Origin: G965205525 sp965205525
Lineage (GTDB): Bacteria > Pseudomonadota > Gammaproteobacteria > JABABF01
Direction: 5' to 3'
Length of the DNA stretch: 64,000 nucleotides
Assembly (NCBI GenBank): GCA_965205525.1
Contig: OZ242171.1
Coordinates: forward strand, 1,612,001 to 1,676,000
Under the pieces are notes generated by a model. That model did no database searches. It saw only the letters and a program-made list of their open reading frames with translations, and was not told where the DNA came from. Positions 23,301-32,217 of the stretch are shown here, piece by piece (the first letter of the stretch is position 1; each line of letters begins with the position of its first letter). The position numbers were made by a program, and so were the translations under genes.

Positions 23301-23815
23301 ACCCGCTGCACATCTAGATAAAAAGCACCTGGAAACAGGTTCTGCCATTCGGCCAGCCGCTTTTCCGCCTTTTCCCTGTCGCCGCTCAGCAGAGCGTGGC
23401 CGACATCCCCGAACTGCCCTCCGGACAGGGCAATCATTCCCTTGGCATTGCCGTTGGCCAGCCAGTCCCAGTCCAATAGGGGTTCATCGCCGGACTTTTC
23501 ACGCACCTTCCAAGCGCGAGAGACCAGCCTTATCAGATTGCGGTAGCCCTGAGTATTTTGCACCAGCAGGGTGCAGAGAGCGGGGGCGGCACCCTCCGGC
23601 ATCGTGACGCGCAGATCACAGCCCATGATGGGCTTGACCCCTGCGGCCATGGACGCACGGTAAAACTTGATAAGGGCGAAGAGGTTGCAGCGGTCGGTGA
23701 GGGCCACCGCCGGCATGCCGAGGGCTGCCGCCTGGCCAGGCAACTTCTCAGCGCGCAACATTCCATCGGAGATGGAATACTCGGAATGCACGCGCAGATG
23801 GACAAAGGATGCCAC
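20306..23815 (-). CDS. dnaE: DNA polymerase III alpha subunit
   Basis: 1169 residues from a GTG at 23815, which follows AGGAGATTGACTGG; the frame is open to 23950 but the family N-terminus is here (SFVHLRVHSEYSISDG). Domains in order are the PHP domain (about 1-270), the polymerase palm with PDFDVDF supplying catalytic Asp residues, the fingers, an OB domain (SVRIAGVVMKISRPNERVI) and a short C-terminal tail that binds tau. It is the replicative polymerase. A good candidate promoter lies upstream, so it probably starts the dnaE-accA-tilS unit. Confidence 0.98.
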   Translation of the reverse strand: MASFVHLRVHSEYSISDGMLRAEKLPGQAAALGMPAVALTDRCNLFALIKFYRASMAAGVKPIMGCDLRVTMPEGAAPALCTLLVQNTQGYRNLIRLVSRAWKVREKSGDEPLLDWDWLANGNAKGMIALSGGQFGDVGHALLSGDREKAEKRLAEWQNLFPGAFYLDVQRVGRANEEEYLSAAVELAAARNCPVVATNDAYFAQQEHFDSHEIRVCIGEGSSLAAQVQLRRHGEGQYLRSPEEMSEIFQDLPEALENSVEIARRCSLLLPLGEIHLPRYPEVPKGQDDDRYLADCAARGLKERLAGSVRPAAEPADYQHRLKHELDVIASTGFAGYFLIVMDFVRWAKEQGIPVGPGRGSGAGSLVAWALGITELDPLRYGLLFERFLNPERVSPPDFDVDFCQERRDEVMRYAGERYGTEAVAHIVTFNRMAARAVVRDVARAQNKPFTMGDRLARMIPFALDMTLERARKERADLDNMLKEDQEMQEVWDASLPLEGLVRNASKHAGGLVIAPGEITDFTPLYFDTLSSAGATQFDKDDVEQAGLVKFDFLGLTALTVIARTQAMVNELRASEGKPPIVIEELPLDDKRTYSMLQQGRSTGVFQLESPGMRSLMRQLSPDRFDHIIALVALYRPGPLEGGMVKEYIHCRHNPAAVRYLHECLSPFLKDTRGIILYQEQVMQIAREIAGYTLGQADLLRRAMGKKKPEEMAQHRGTFIEGAIKKSSLSKGKAREIFDAMEKFAGYGFNKSHAAAYALLAYQIAWLKANYPAQFLAAEMSARGENTDRLMTLLQESKVCDVTVLPPDINSSEYNFRVDGQGRIVYGLGAIKGVGRRAVDDLVKVREEGQPFSDLFDFCLRVNLQNLQRDGVEALVQAGAFDALGEEPRSILIEAAERAVRSGQQKAGAEASGMHDLFGEGTLSPQGDDPYARFRSVPIDRVKELALEKSALGLYLSGHPMSLYRRDMHQLRCQQIKDIDENESVRIAGVVMKISRPNERVIIFNLEDETGRIETTVFPKQYEEIGDRLREGEILVVEGKVEKSERGLDGRRLRLQKLFRLDELRQHHARELCLRVTSENLSRNLVQDLEEVLRASVGRGPNGGCSSAILYRVNGLEVRLQMGEEWRVTPDEKLLAGLRGCLGDNSVEVRYDATALPPTRYNAGPPAVR

Positions 23816-23855
23816 CCAGTCAATCTCCTGTAAACATGACTGCAAAAACAGGGTT

Positions 23856-23884
23856 ATTGTGAGACGAACCGGGGAGCGGGTCAA
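23856..23884 (-). promoter_or_regulatory. Candidate sigma70 promoter of dnaE
   Basis: On the minus strand TTGACC (23884-23879), a 17-base spacer, and CACAAT (23861-23856), 41 bases upstream of the GTG start of dnaE. Matches to consensus are five of six and four of six. Confidence 0.4.
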
Positions 23885-23983
23885 ACTCGCCCTGCAGAAT
23901 CCGCGCCGTTGCCGGATTTTAGCTGCTCCCCCGGAGCGAGGCCCTGCCACATTCCCCGCAAAGAATCAGGCCGGGCCTATCTC

Positions 23984-24007
23984 TTCCCTGCGCAGGGAAT
24001 GCAAAAA
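23984..24007 (-). terminator. rnpB terminator region
   Basis: The RNA 3' helix is followed on the minus strand by TTTTT (24007-24003). A further perfect palindrome TTCCCTGCGCAGGGAA (23984-23999) lies just beyond it. Either could end the RNA. Confidence 0.5.
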
Positions 24008-24372
24008 GTGCAGAGCCGGCCTGTAAGCCGGGTTCTGTAGGACTGGAATCCAGTCCCGACAGCCATTCCTCTAGGACCTGCGTCGCCGCAAGTCTCCAGC
24101 GACCTACCCAAACCCCGGCACGGGCCGTGCCATCGGGTTTCTACTCGGTCTTGCTCCGGACGGGGTTTGCACTGCCGCAGTGTGTTGCCACCTGCGCGGT
24201 GCGCTCTTACCGCACCTTTTCACCCTTACCCGGCCGAAACCGGGCGGTTTGTTTTCTGTTGCACTTTCCGTGGGCTCACGCCCCCCAGGGGCTACCTGGC
24301 GCCCTGCCCTGCGGAGCCCGGACTTTCCTCCCGGGGCCGAAGCCCCCGGCGGCTGCCCGGCCGACTCTGCTG
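24008..24372 (-). ncRNA. rnpB: RNase P RNA, bacterial type A
   Basis: The catalytic RNA that processes the 5' ends of tRNA precursors. On the minus strand the universally conserved segments appear in order: GGAGGAAAGTCCGGGCTCC, AGGGCAGG-GCCAGGTA, GAAAGTGCAACAGAAA with CAAACCGCC, AGGGTGAAAAGGTGCGGTAA, GAGCGCACCGCG, and ACAGAACCCGGCTTA near the 3' end. The end helix P1 pairs GCAGAGTCGGCC (24370-24359) with GGCCGGCTCTGC (24021-24010). Length is about 365 nt, as usual. ORFs read across this stretch are not genes. The ends are accurate to a few bases. Confidence 0.97.
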
Positions 24373-24456
24373 CTGCTCAGGGTAACAATGGCAGACGGAT
24401 AATGCAAGATGCCTGCAGCCATTTTCGCAGCCGCGCGCAGAGGCAGAGCCCCGTGG

Positions 24457-25740
24457 TCAGCGCTCCGCTCGGACAGGCACACTGGCCAGCAACAGCTCCA
24501 TCATCTTCTCAGCTGCATAGGCAGCCACCTGGCGCACCTGCTCCCGGTCTGTTTTATCCCCCACCTCATAGGTGATGGAGGGAGCTTGGAACAGCCGATA
24601 CACGTAGCTTCTGGCCGTAGTCTTTTTATCCGCTCCCTTGCGGGCACTCCACGTCAGCCGATAACTCGGAAAGCGCCGATCAATGGCCTGCACCCATCGG
24701 CGTGTAAAGGCCGGCAGGGGACCGGGGGCATTCTCAGCTTGGGTATAAAACACATTGCGCTTCGTGGAATGGAAATCCAAGAACAGCAGCAGAGGGGGAA
24801 CGCCGGGGGCTTGCAGCTGGGCCAGCAATTCCTGCATCAAGCGGGTTTCAGGCTGTGTGAAAGGCCCCCAGTCTCGGTTTAAATCTTTGCCGTTGATGTT
24901 GTATCTCCAATGCCCACGGGCAACGCCGTCCGGGTTCAGGCTGGGCACCGCGATGACCAGAAAACGCTCGCCGAAGGTGCGGGCTAAGGAGTCCTCGCCG
25001 AATACCCTTTCCAAGAAATGCATCAGTGCCAGAGCGCCAGTGATTTCCGGAGGATGCTGTCGCCCGACGATGACCACGGCGCCTGCAGGGCGGAGCGGAT
25101 GCGAGACCAGCTGGTAAATCGCCCGGCCTTCCGTGGATTTTCCAAGAAGAGATTTCTGCACACGGGTAGATGCGGCTGCGCGGTTCGTCCAGACCTCGTA
25201 ATCATCGCCGTCTATGATCTCCTGGGCCGCGATAAACTGGAGCGCAGGCCCTGCTTGCAGGTGCAGGGTCAGTGTGGTGCCCTGAGAGGACACTCGCCAG
25301 GCATTCTCTCCGAGAGACCGCCAAGTCTCTCCGCCATCTCGCGAGATCTTGGGCGAATAGCGGTGTCGGTAGCCGGCGTAGCCGAGATGCAAGGTGACCT
25401 TTTGCTTGCGCTCTGCCCGAAAACGAAAGGCATACCAAGGGCTCGAGTTAATCGGACGATTTTCGGGGACTGCAGTCAGCACATATTCTCCAGCTGCTGT
25501 CTTTGCGCAGGCACTAAGACGCCCGGCCGGGAAGTTACTGTCAATGTGCAGATCTCCAAAACTGCACGAGGGATGCGAGTCGGGGGCTGCATCCGCAAGG
25601 AGCGGCAGCGCGATGAAAAAAGCAAAGAGCAGGAGCAATCCGCAGATCGGGCCGGGAATGTGCAGCGAGGAGAATTGCAGCCCCGCAAAAAAGCGCGAGG
25701 CGGAGCGGCGATCACCGTCTTTTTGCAATGTCTGTCTCAT
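24457..25740 (-). CDS. Membrane-anchored M14 zinc carboxypeptidase, cytosolic-carboxypeptidase-like
   Basis: 427 residues from the ATG at 25740, 17 bases after the transporter gene; the frame is open further upstream, but that part overlaps the transporter. A hydrophobic segment at 33-50 ending ADAA indicates export, cleaved or as an anchor. Residues 60-185 form the beta-sandwich domain that precedes the catalytic domain in CCP/Nna1-type enzymes (SPWYAFRFRAE, YSPKISRDGGETWRSL). Zinc ligands are His229 and Glu232 (RQHPPEITGA) and His324 (FLDFHSTKRN); catalytic Glu392 is in TYEVGDKTD. NPDGV and NGKDLNRDW are typical. Most CCP relatives are cytosolic, so export is unusual. Likely trims peptide C-termini; paired with an anion transporter. 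Confidence 0.88.
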   Translation of the reverse strand: MRQTLQKDGDRRSASRFFAGLQFSSLHIPGPICGLLLLFAFFIALPLLADAAPDSHPSCSFGDLHIDSNFPAGRLSACAKTAAGEYVLTAVPENRPINSSPWYAFRFRAERKQKVTLHLGYAGYRHRYSPKISRDGGETWRSLGENAWRVSSQGTTLTLHLQAGPALQFIAAQEIIDGDDYEVWTNRAAASTRVQKSLLGKSTEGRAIYQLVSHPLRPAGAVVIVGRQHPPEITGALALMHFLERVFGEDSLARTFGERFLVIAVPSLNPDGVARGHWRYNINGKDLNRDWGPFTQPETRLMQELLAQLQAPGVPPLLLFLDFHSTKRNVFYTQAENAPGPLPAFTRRWVQAIDRRFPSYRLTWSARKGADKKTTARSYVYRLFQAPSITYEVGDKTDREQVRQVAAYAAEKMMELLLASVPVRAER

Positions 25741-25757
25741 AAATTTTGGCGCGAGAA

Positions 25758-27230
25758 CTACCTGCCGAGCACAGCGGGGGCCAAAAACAGGGCGACCAGA
25801 GAAATCAACAGGATACTCAGCAGGTTTAAGGCTATGCCCGCCCGCGCCATCTGGGGGATGGATATCCTTCCCGAGCCATAGACAATGGCATTCGGCGGGG
25901 TGGCCACCGGCAGCATAAATGCGCAGCTGGCCGCCAGAGCGACCGGCAGGGTCAGCAGGATGGGATCCAGCCCCGCTCCGGCAGCCGCCGCTGCCACCAC
26001 GGGCAGGAAGGCGGCGGTGGTGGCCAGGTTGCTGGTAAGCTCGGTGAGAAAGATGATGAGGGTGCAGGTCGCAACTACCAGCAAGGCAACATGAAACGTC
26101 CCCAGCTCCGTAAAGCCGCTGCCGATCCATACGGCCAGGCCGGTGCTAGAGACCGCCGCCGCCAAGCTGAGGCCGCCCCCGAATAAAAGCAGCAGGTTCC
26201 AAGGAATATTTTTTGCGGTCTGCCAGTCCATCAGGGGGTGTCCGGTGACAGCACCGCTCGGGATTAGAAATAGGGAGATAGCGGCGACGATGGCAATACC
26301 GGCATCCGAGAGGTTCTGCAAAAAAGGCAGATTGTCCAGCAGCGGGCGGGCCACCCAGGCGGCAGCGGTGAGAAGAAAGACCAGACCCACCCGCTTCTCC
26401 GGCACCGTCATTGCGCCCAGGTTCTGGAACATGCCCCGCAGAACCTGCCGCGCTTCCGGCGAGGTGTGAAACCGCACAGGATAAAGAACGCGTGTCAGCA
26501 GAAGCCAGCACAGGGGCAGCATAACAATGCTAAGAGGCAGGCCTATCAGCATCCAGTTGGCAAAGCCGATATCGGTGGCATAGTTCTCCTGCATGAAAGC
26601 GGAGAGCAGCGCATTCGGAGCAGTGCCAACCAGGGTGGCCATGCCGCCCATGGTGGCTGCATAGGCGATACCCAGGAGCAGGGCGATCTCAAAGTTTGCC
26701 AGCTCCTTCTGGTCAAGATCCTTAGAGGTCTCGCGGATTACGGAAATAACCGCGAGTCCGATGGGCAGCAGCATCATGGTAGTGGAGGTGTTCATCGCCC
26801 ACATGCTGATAAGGGCACTGGCCAGCATGAAACCCGCCACCAGAAAGCGGCCATCCGTACCGACCACCTGCAACATGGTCAAAGCAATTCGCTTGTGCAG
26901 GTTCCAGCGCTCAACGGAAAAGGCCAGTATGAAGCCCCCCATAAACAGAAAGACCACCGGGTGGGCATAGGGCTCCGCCACGCTGAGGATGGGACTGATA
27001 CCGAGCAGGGGGAAGAGCGCCAGGGGCAGCAGCGCGGTGACCGCCACCGGCACCGCCTCGGTCACCCACCAGATGGCCATCCACACCGCCGCCGCCGCCG
27101 TGAACCAGCCAACGAGGGGAAGATTCTCCGGCGGCGATAAGAAAAGCATGAAAATGGCGGCGGCGGGTCCCGCCAGCTGGCCGATGCGCCGGGAGCGGGG
27201 CACCGACATTCTGCTATCTGCGTTTGACAT
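25758..27230 (-). CDS. DASS-family sodium/dicarboxylate symporter (SLC13-like)
   Basis: 490 residues with about 11-12 hydrophobic segments. The two substrate-binding signatures are visible: MNTSTTMMLLPI in the first half and LTSNLATTAAFLPV in the second, the paired Ser-Asn-Thr-type loops of the divalent-anion/sodium symporters. Substrates are typically succinate, malate or related acids. It is the upstream partner of the M14 peptidase gene and is 37 bases downstream of the hydrolase gene, all on the minus strand, so the three may be co-transcribed. Confidence 0.9.
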   Translation of the reverse strand: MSNADSRMSVPRSRRIGQLAGPAAAIFMLFLSPPENLPLVGWFTAAAAVWMAIWWVTEAVPVAVTALLPLALFPLLGISPILSVAEPYAHPVVFLFMGGFILAFSVERWNLHKRIALTMLQVVGTDGRFLVAGFMLASALISMWAMNTSTTMMLLPIGLAVISVIRETSKDLDQKELANFEIALLLGIAYAATMGGMATLVGTAPNALLSAFMQENYATDIGFANWMLIGLPLSIVMLPLCWLLLTRVLYPVRFHTSPEARQVLRGMFQNLGAMTVPEKRVGLVFLLTAAAWVARPLLDNLPFLQNLSDAGIAIVAAISLFLIPSGAVTGHPLMDWQTAKNIPWNLLLLFGGGLSLAAAVSSTGLAVWIGSGFTELGTFHVALLVVATCTLIIFLTELTSNLATTAAFLPVVAAAAAGAGLDPILLTLPVALAASCAFMLPVATPPNAIVYGSGRISIPQMARAGIALNLLSILLISLVALFLAPAVLGR

Positions 27231-27267
27231 CTGCTTTCAGAGACTCCTGTCGGGCATCAGGTAATTT

Positions 27268-28143
27268 TCAAGGAATTGGAAACAGCAGGGAAGCGGCAGT
27301 CGGAGCCATCAGAGCGTTGCTGTGGCCAGCCCCTCGGACAATCTGTTTTGCCCAGCGGAAAGGCACACCGTATTCTGCGGCCCTCTCCTTGGCAAGGGCA
27401 AAAAAGGCATGCCCCCGGGCAAAGCGATGGGGACCCTGCTGCAGTGCCTTCGAGGTGCGTCGCAGACTGCTGTGGTTGGGATCGGTGTCCTGGTCCCCCA
27501 AGAGCACCAGCACTTTTCTGCCGAACAAGGTCGCCAAATGGGGGCGGCTGACCCCGGAATCCTTCAAGCCGTAGGGGAATGAAACCTCGTAATCAGGCAT
27601 GGTGTACCAGCCGGCATTTGCCGCCACCGCCCGGGCGACCTTGGCCTTGGGCTTGAAATAGAGAAAACGGTGTACAAACTGAGAGCCCCCGGAATGGCCG
27701 TACAGGTCGTAGCGGTTCCGGGACAGCTTCAGCGTATCGCGCACATAATCAAAAAGAGGATCAATGGCGGAGAAAGCCCACTCCTCCTCCGGATTCCGCT
27801 GCCTTGTCGCATCAAAGACATTGCCGAGCGCATAGGCAGACTTTGGAAAGGCATCCTTGGAGAACTCAGGCACGAGGAGCAGAAAGCCTTCGCGCCGGGC
27901 CAGTTCATGCCACTGATTCCGATAGTTGTCCGCATCGCGGCGCGCCCCGTGCATAACGATTAGCACCGGCGTTTCCCTATCTAGTTTCCGGGGGGTGGTA
28001 AACCAGACTCGGATCGGCGGTCCAGCCCAGCCGCGGAATTCAAAATTGCCTTTAACGACAGAAAAAGGATTTGTTTCTCCGGCGGGTGATGTGCAACCGG
28101 CAAGCAGCCCGAGAGCAAAGAAAACGGCAACAAAGAGTCTCAT
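27268..28143 (-). CDS. Alpha/beta-hydrolase lipoprotein (esterase or depolymerase-like)
   Basis: 291 residues. Lipobox LLAGC with Cys17 follows a short hydrophobic signal, so the protein should be an outer- or inner-membrane lipoprotein. The fold is alpha/beta hydrolase: oxyanion segment VLIVMHGARRDADNY, nucleophile elbow GHSGGS, an Asp in LLGDQDTD and a His in GAGHSN. This layout resembles PHB depolymerase and feruloyl-esterase families. The substrate is unknown. It is followed by the transporter and peptidase genes. Confidence 0.82.
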   Translation of the reverse strand: MRLFVAVFFALGLLAGCTSPAGETNPFSVVKGNFEFRGWAGPPIRVWFTTPRKLDRETPVLIVMHGARRDADNYRNQWHELARREGFLLLVPEFSKDAFPKSAYALGNVFDATRQRNPEEEWAFSAIDPLFDYVRDTLKLSRNRYDLYGHSGGSQFVHRFLYFKPKAKVARAVAANAGWYTMPDYEVSFPYGLKDSGVSRPHLATLFGRKVLVLLGDQDTDPNHSSLRRTSKALQQGPHRFARGHAFFALAKERAAEYGVPFRWAKQIVRGAGHSNALMAPTAASLLFPIP

Positions 28144-28207
28144 AAGAAAAGCATTGCTGCCAATTAATTTAGAGAAGCTGCCGGGGGTTGCTAAATATCA
28201 CTTGGGG

Positions 28208-31200
28208 TCAGATATCTGTCCGGACAGAAACATAATAGTAACGGCCCCGATCGCTATGAAAAGAGGAGAAATACCCTCTGCTAGAATCAGCCAGAGGCGG
28301 GTCCTCGTTTTGAATATTGTTGATACCCAACCGCAATCTGGTCCGCGTATCACCCCACAGCTTAAAGCGATAATCAAAATTAAGATTGAAGACGGACCAC
28401 TCATCCACTGTCCACCAGGCGCCAGTTGTATTGTTCTGGGCAGAAAAATCCTCAAACTCATCTATGAACTGCCAAGAAAGAGCCGCGCCGAAAGCTTTCT
28501 TGCGCCAGGAAAGAGTTGCCGAATTACGCCAGCGGGGATTGCCATCCACCTTGACTCGGTCTTCCCGCAGGTTTTCCTCCAAGTCGTCCATGTCAATGCC
28601 GGGAACATTCAGGAGCGGTTGAAGGGAATCTCGCTTTTGCTCAAACTCCAGCAGCTTTGATGCCTCAACCCGGAGGGCAAAGGTGCCGTGCCTGGTGCGG
28701 GGCAAGGACCAGGTGAGGGCGTAGTCAATGCCCCGCACCGTTCTGGGGTCTAAGTTGATGTAGCCATCTATGACGGTGCTGGCAATCCCCACGGGCTCAC
28801 GCTGGTCATCGGGATTTGCCGCATTCCAAGCTGCAAAAGCCTCGCGGTCCGCATCGGTAAGCGCATCTCGAATCACATTCGGATTGCAGATCTGCCCAGT
28901 GCAGCCCTGCCGGCGCATCAGGAAATCCAAGGCCAGCTCGTTTTCTGCCCCGAAGTTGTCAATTACATCCTCCTGCTCAAAACGCCAGTAATCCATGCTG
29001 ATGGCGAAGTCTGCCTTTTCGGTCCAAGGCGCCCGCCAGACAAAACCATACACAGTAGTTTCAGTTTCCTCGGGCTCAAGGTCCGGGTTGCTAATGCGCA
29101 CTGAGCGACGGTAGTTATCCCCGTTATCGTCGGCTTCCAAGGAGGTGCCGTCAGTCACATCCACCCGGTAAAAATCATCGATGCCCCTGCTAAGACGGCT
29201 GGTATCACCCCGATTCAGCTGGGCTAAGTTCGGTGCGCGAAAACCTTCGGAGTAGCTGGCGCGAAATAACAGGGCATGATGGGGAAACCAGGAGAAAGCG
29301 ATCTTCGGTTTGAGAATCGACTCGCCGATATCATCCAGATGCTCAAAACGCGCCGCCAGCTGCATGGTCAGGCTATCCACCAAGGGCTTATCCGCCAGCA
29401 GGGGCACCAGTAATTCCGTATAAACAGACCACACATTGCGGTCGGCATCCGAGTCATTGGTGGGGCTGACACCCACCACGTCACTGCGGTCCGATGCTTC
29501 CCCGCCGGCAAAGCGGGTTGTACCATCCAAGCGGTTGTCCCGGTCATCCTCGTAGTATTCCCGGCGCCACTCCACCCCATAGGCAAAACCGGCATCTCCC
29601 GCCGACAGTGAGAAAATCGCCGGGTGAGAGCCGCGAAAATCCCAGCTGATAAGAGAAGACTCCGCCTCGTTGGTCACCGAAATCCGGATTCTGTCCAGCA
29701 CTTCCTCGGGATTCTGAAACAACGCGCCGCCAAAAAGATTCAGAGCCTCCGGAGTGTCCAGCGCCATCTGCTGCTGCATGAGAGTTTTGCTGATGCGATT
29801 GCGGGATGTATCCTCCCCAGAGGAAAAGTTATAAAAGAGTGCCGTCTCCCAGTCCCAATTGCCGTATTGTCCCCGGACGCCGCCGAGAAGCCGGTAGGAA
29901 GAACTCTCCACATCCACCAGGCGGGGGCCGTGCTCCACCGGACGCCAGCCTACAACCAGCACATCCAAACCCTCGTTTGGGATGTCGTCATCAGCCAAAC
30001 GATTTGGGCTGCCGACCGGACCCAGGGGGTTCCAGTAGTTCTCTTTGGGCACAACCACATTCGCCAAAGAGTTGCTCAGCGGCTGTGCCGCCCGCTGCGT
30101 GTACGAGTCCGAATAGTACAGACCCACCTCTCCGAACAGGGTGATGCCGTTGCCCAGCTCGTGGCTAAGCGCAGAAAAGAAATTGAAACGATCTATCTCC
30201 GGAGTAAGATACCTGCCTTCGTTTACGTTATAGCGCAAAGCGACATTCAGATTGCCATCATCCAGCTCTACCCCTTCCTGGGTCAAGTCAACACCCCCGG
30301 CAAAGTCATCGGGCTGAATATGAAATAGGCCGGAGGCGCTGGTAAGGCCGGCTACGCGCCTCTGAGTGAAAAAGCCGCTCTCCTCATCCAACTCGCCCGC
30401 GCGAAAACGCCCCCAGGGAGAGAGGGTGCTAAGGTTGCGAAACTGAGTATCGCCCTCCCAATCCGCGGGCAGAAGGGGACGCAGGTCTGAGCTCTCTGAG
30501 TATCTTCTCTCGCGAGCAGGCCGGGCATCCTGCTTGTAAAAAGAACCGAATACGTTGATATGCGTGCGGCCCTCGTTGAAATTAAAACCGCCGGCAAAGT
30601 TCAAGGAGTTGGTTTCAAAACCTGTTTCATCTGAGTTGCCGGTCCGGTAGGTGAAGCGCAGGCCCTCGTAGTCTGTATTCAGCACCGTGTTGACCACCCC
30701 GGCAGTAGCATCTGCTCCGTACAGTGCCGAAGCGCCGTCCCGCAGCACTTCCACCCGCTCAATCGCCGCGACGGGAATGGTATTGAGGTTGACAATAGTG
30801 CGAGGGCTTCCGCCGATATCCTGGCTGAAGGGGTGGGTGGCGATGCGGCGGCCATTCAGCAGCACCAAGGTATTGCCTGCACCGAGTCCCCGCAGGTTGA
30901 TGGTAGAGACATCCCCCCTGGCATCATTGGGGCCATCGGAGGCACTGTTGAAGTCCACACTTCCCGACTGGGCCAGGTTGCGGAACAGCTCGCCGACGCT
31001 CTCGGCGCCAAAGGCTTCTAATTCTTCGCCGGAAAAGACCGACACCGGCAGTGCGCCAGTATCCACGGCACCCGCTATGCGACTGCCGATGACCACGGTC
31101 TCCTCAAGGGGTTTATCTTGGGCGGTCTCTTCCTGCCCCTCTGCCGGAACGGGGAAGCATGCGATCCCTCCCGCCGCTGCTAAAAGCACCAGCAAACAAG

Positions 31201-31231
31201 CATAATTGGCGGATCTTGCTACAGACTGCAT
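28208..31231 (-). CDS. TonB-dependent outer-membrane receptor
   Basis: About 1007 residues from the ATG at 31231, preceded by GGGAG; a TTG 15 bases further up is less likely. A signal peptide (about residues 1-33) is followed by a candidate TonB box around LEETVVIGSRI, the plug domain (PVSVFSGEELEAFGAESV, NLRGLGAGNTLVLLNGRRI, VEVLRDGASALYGADATAGV) and a long beta-barrel ending YYYVSVRTDI. The large size with an Asn/Asp-rich plug resembles receptors for oligopeptides, glycans or other bulky substrates more than siderophores. A 64-base gap separates it from the hydrolase lipoprotein gene; together these could form a nutrient-uptake group. Confidence 0.93.
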   Translation of the reverse strand: MQSVARSANYACLLVLLAAAGGIACFPVPAEGQEETAQDKPLEETVVIGSRIAGAVDTGALPVSVFSGEELEAFGAESVGELFRNLAQSGSVDFNSASDGPNDARGDVSTINLRGLGAGNTLVLLNGRRIATHPFSQDIGGSPRTIVNLNTIPVAAIERVEVLRDGASALYGADATAGVVNTVLNTDYEGLRFTYRTGNSDETGFETNSLNFAGGFNFNEGRTHINVFGSFYKQDARPARERRYSESSDLRPLLPADWEGDTQFRNLSTLSPWGRFRAGELDEESGFFTQRRVAGLTSASGLFHIQPDDFAGGVDLTQEGVELDDGNLNVALRYNVNEGRYLTPEIDRFNFFSALSHELGNGITLFGEVGLYYSDSYTQRAAQPLSNSLANVVVPKENYWNPLGPVGSPNRLADDDIPNEGLDVLVVGWRPVEHGPRLVDVESSSYRLLGGVRGQYGNWDWETALFYNFSSGEDTSRNRISKTLMQQQMALDTPEALNLFGGALFQNPEEVLDRIRISVTNEAESSLISWDFRGSHPAIFSLSAGDAGFAYGVEWRREYYEDDRDNRLDGTTRFAGGEASDRSDVVGVSPTNDSDADRNVWSVYTELLVPLLADKPLVDSLTMQLAARFEHLDDIGESILKPKIAFSWFPHHALLFRASYSEGFRAPNLAQLNRGDTSRLSRGIDDFYRVDVTDGTSLEADDNGDNYRRSVRISNPDLEPEETETTVYGFVWRAPWTEKADFAISMDYWRFEQEDVIDNFGAENELALDFLMRRQGCTGQICNPNVIRDALTDADREAFAAWNAANPDDQREPVGIASTVIDGYINLDPRTVRGIDYALTWSLPRTRHGTFALRVEASKLLEFEQKRDSLQPLLNVPGIDMDDLEENLREDRVKVDGNPRWRNSATLSWRKKAFGAALSWQFIDEFEDFSAQNNTTGAWWTVDEWSVFNLNFDYRFKLWGDTRTRLRLGINNIQNEDPPLADSSRGYFSSFHSDRGRYYYVSVRTDI

Positions 31232-31389
31232 CGTGATATCTCCCAATCAAAACGATATTCGAATTAAACTTCGTCCGGCGGCGGCTTTATTCAGCACAGG
31301 CAGCGCCTTCCAGACATGCCGTTGCCCCACATCAGGAAGAACAGCATTGTTATCCTAGCATGCATCTGCCAAGCAATGGACATTCATCG

Positions 31390-32217
31390 CTACTCTTTCG
31401 CCAAGCGGCGATAAAGAGCTTGGCGGGGCGCACCGGTAATCTTTGCCGCCAAGGCCACCGCCCGGGACGGAGGCAGGTCCTCCAGCAGGAGTGACAGCAC
31501 CCGAAGGCTTTCTTCGCTGACCGCAGCATCAGCGGGGACAGCACCAGCTACCACTAAGACACTCTCCCCCCGGCATTGCTCGGCATCCGCCTCCACCCAG
31601 TCCCGCAACTTGCCCAGGGGAGCCCGACGCAGAGTCTCATGGAGCTTGGTCAACTCCCGGGCGAGGACGGCGGAGCGTTCCGGACCGAAGGCGGCGGCAA
31701 GGTCCGCCAAGCAGGCCCGCAGGCGATGGGGTGACTCAAACAGCACCAGAGTGCGAGTCTCCCCGGCCAGCTCGGCGAGGCGGCGACGGCGCCCGTGCGC
31801 CCGTGCAGGCAGAAAGCCTTCAAACACAAAGCGCTCCGCCGGCAGGCCGGCAACACTCAGGGCAGCGGTCAGGGCACTCGGTCCCGGCACCGGTGTAACG
31901 GGAATTCCGGCTGCCAAGGCCTGCTCCACCAAGCGGCGGCCAGGATCGGAGATAAGAGGCGTCCCGGCGTCAGTGATCATTGCCACGCTGCCGGTCTGCA
32001 GGCGCAGCAGCAGGGTATCTATCTCAGCGGGTGTGCTGTATTCATGGCAGGAGCGCATCCGGGTGGCAATCCCGAAGTGCTGCAGCAGGGGACGGCTGTG
32101 GCGAGTATCCTCAGCGGCGATAAGATCCACTGCCCGGAGAATTTCCACCGCGCGGGGTACCATATCAGCAAGGTTGCCAATGGGTGTCGCCACCACATAC
32201 AATCCATTCTCTACCAT
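31390..32217 (-). CDS. rsmI: 16S rRNA (cytidine-2'-O)-methyltransferase
   Basis: 275 residues from the ATG at 32217, with AGGAG eight bases upstream; the frame extends further but over lpoA. It begins MVENGLYVVATPIGNLADM and carries AEDTRHSRPLLQHFGI, SDAGTPLISDPG-like MITDAGTPLISDPG and VTPVPGPSALTAALSV, the tetrapyrrole-methylase fold signature of RsmI. It methylates C1402 of 16S rRNA. The start codon overlaps that of the divergent lpoA gene by two bases (CATG). The 158-base stretch upstream of the TonB receptor start shows no other gene. Confidence 0.96.
   Translation of the reverse strand: MVENGLYVVATPIGNLADMVPRAVEILRAVDLIAAEDTRHSRPLLQHFGIATRMRSCHEYSTPAEIDTLLLRLQTGSVAMITDAGTPLISDPGRRLVEQALAAGIPVTPVPGPSALTAALSVAGLPAERFVFEGFLPARAHGRRRRLAELAGETRTLVLFESPHRLRACLADLAAAFGPERSAVLARELTKLHETLRRAPLGKLRDWVEADAEQCRGESVLVVAGAVPADAAVSEESLRVLSLLLEDLPPSRAVALAAKITGAPRQALYRRLAKE

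Noticed and set aside
24127..24575. Short plus-strand frames across the rnpB region.
   Set aside because: The region is RNase P RNA; the frames are by-products.
31610..32215. In-frame upstream extension of lpoA through rsmI.
   Set aside because: The lipoprotein signal begins at 32216; the extension is antisense to rsmI.
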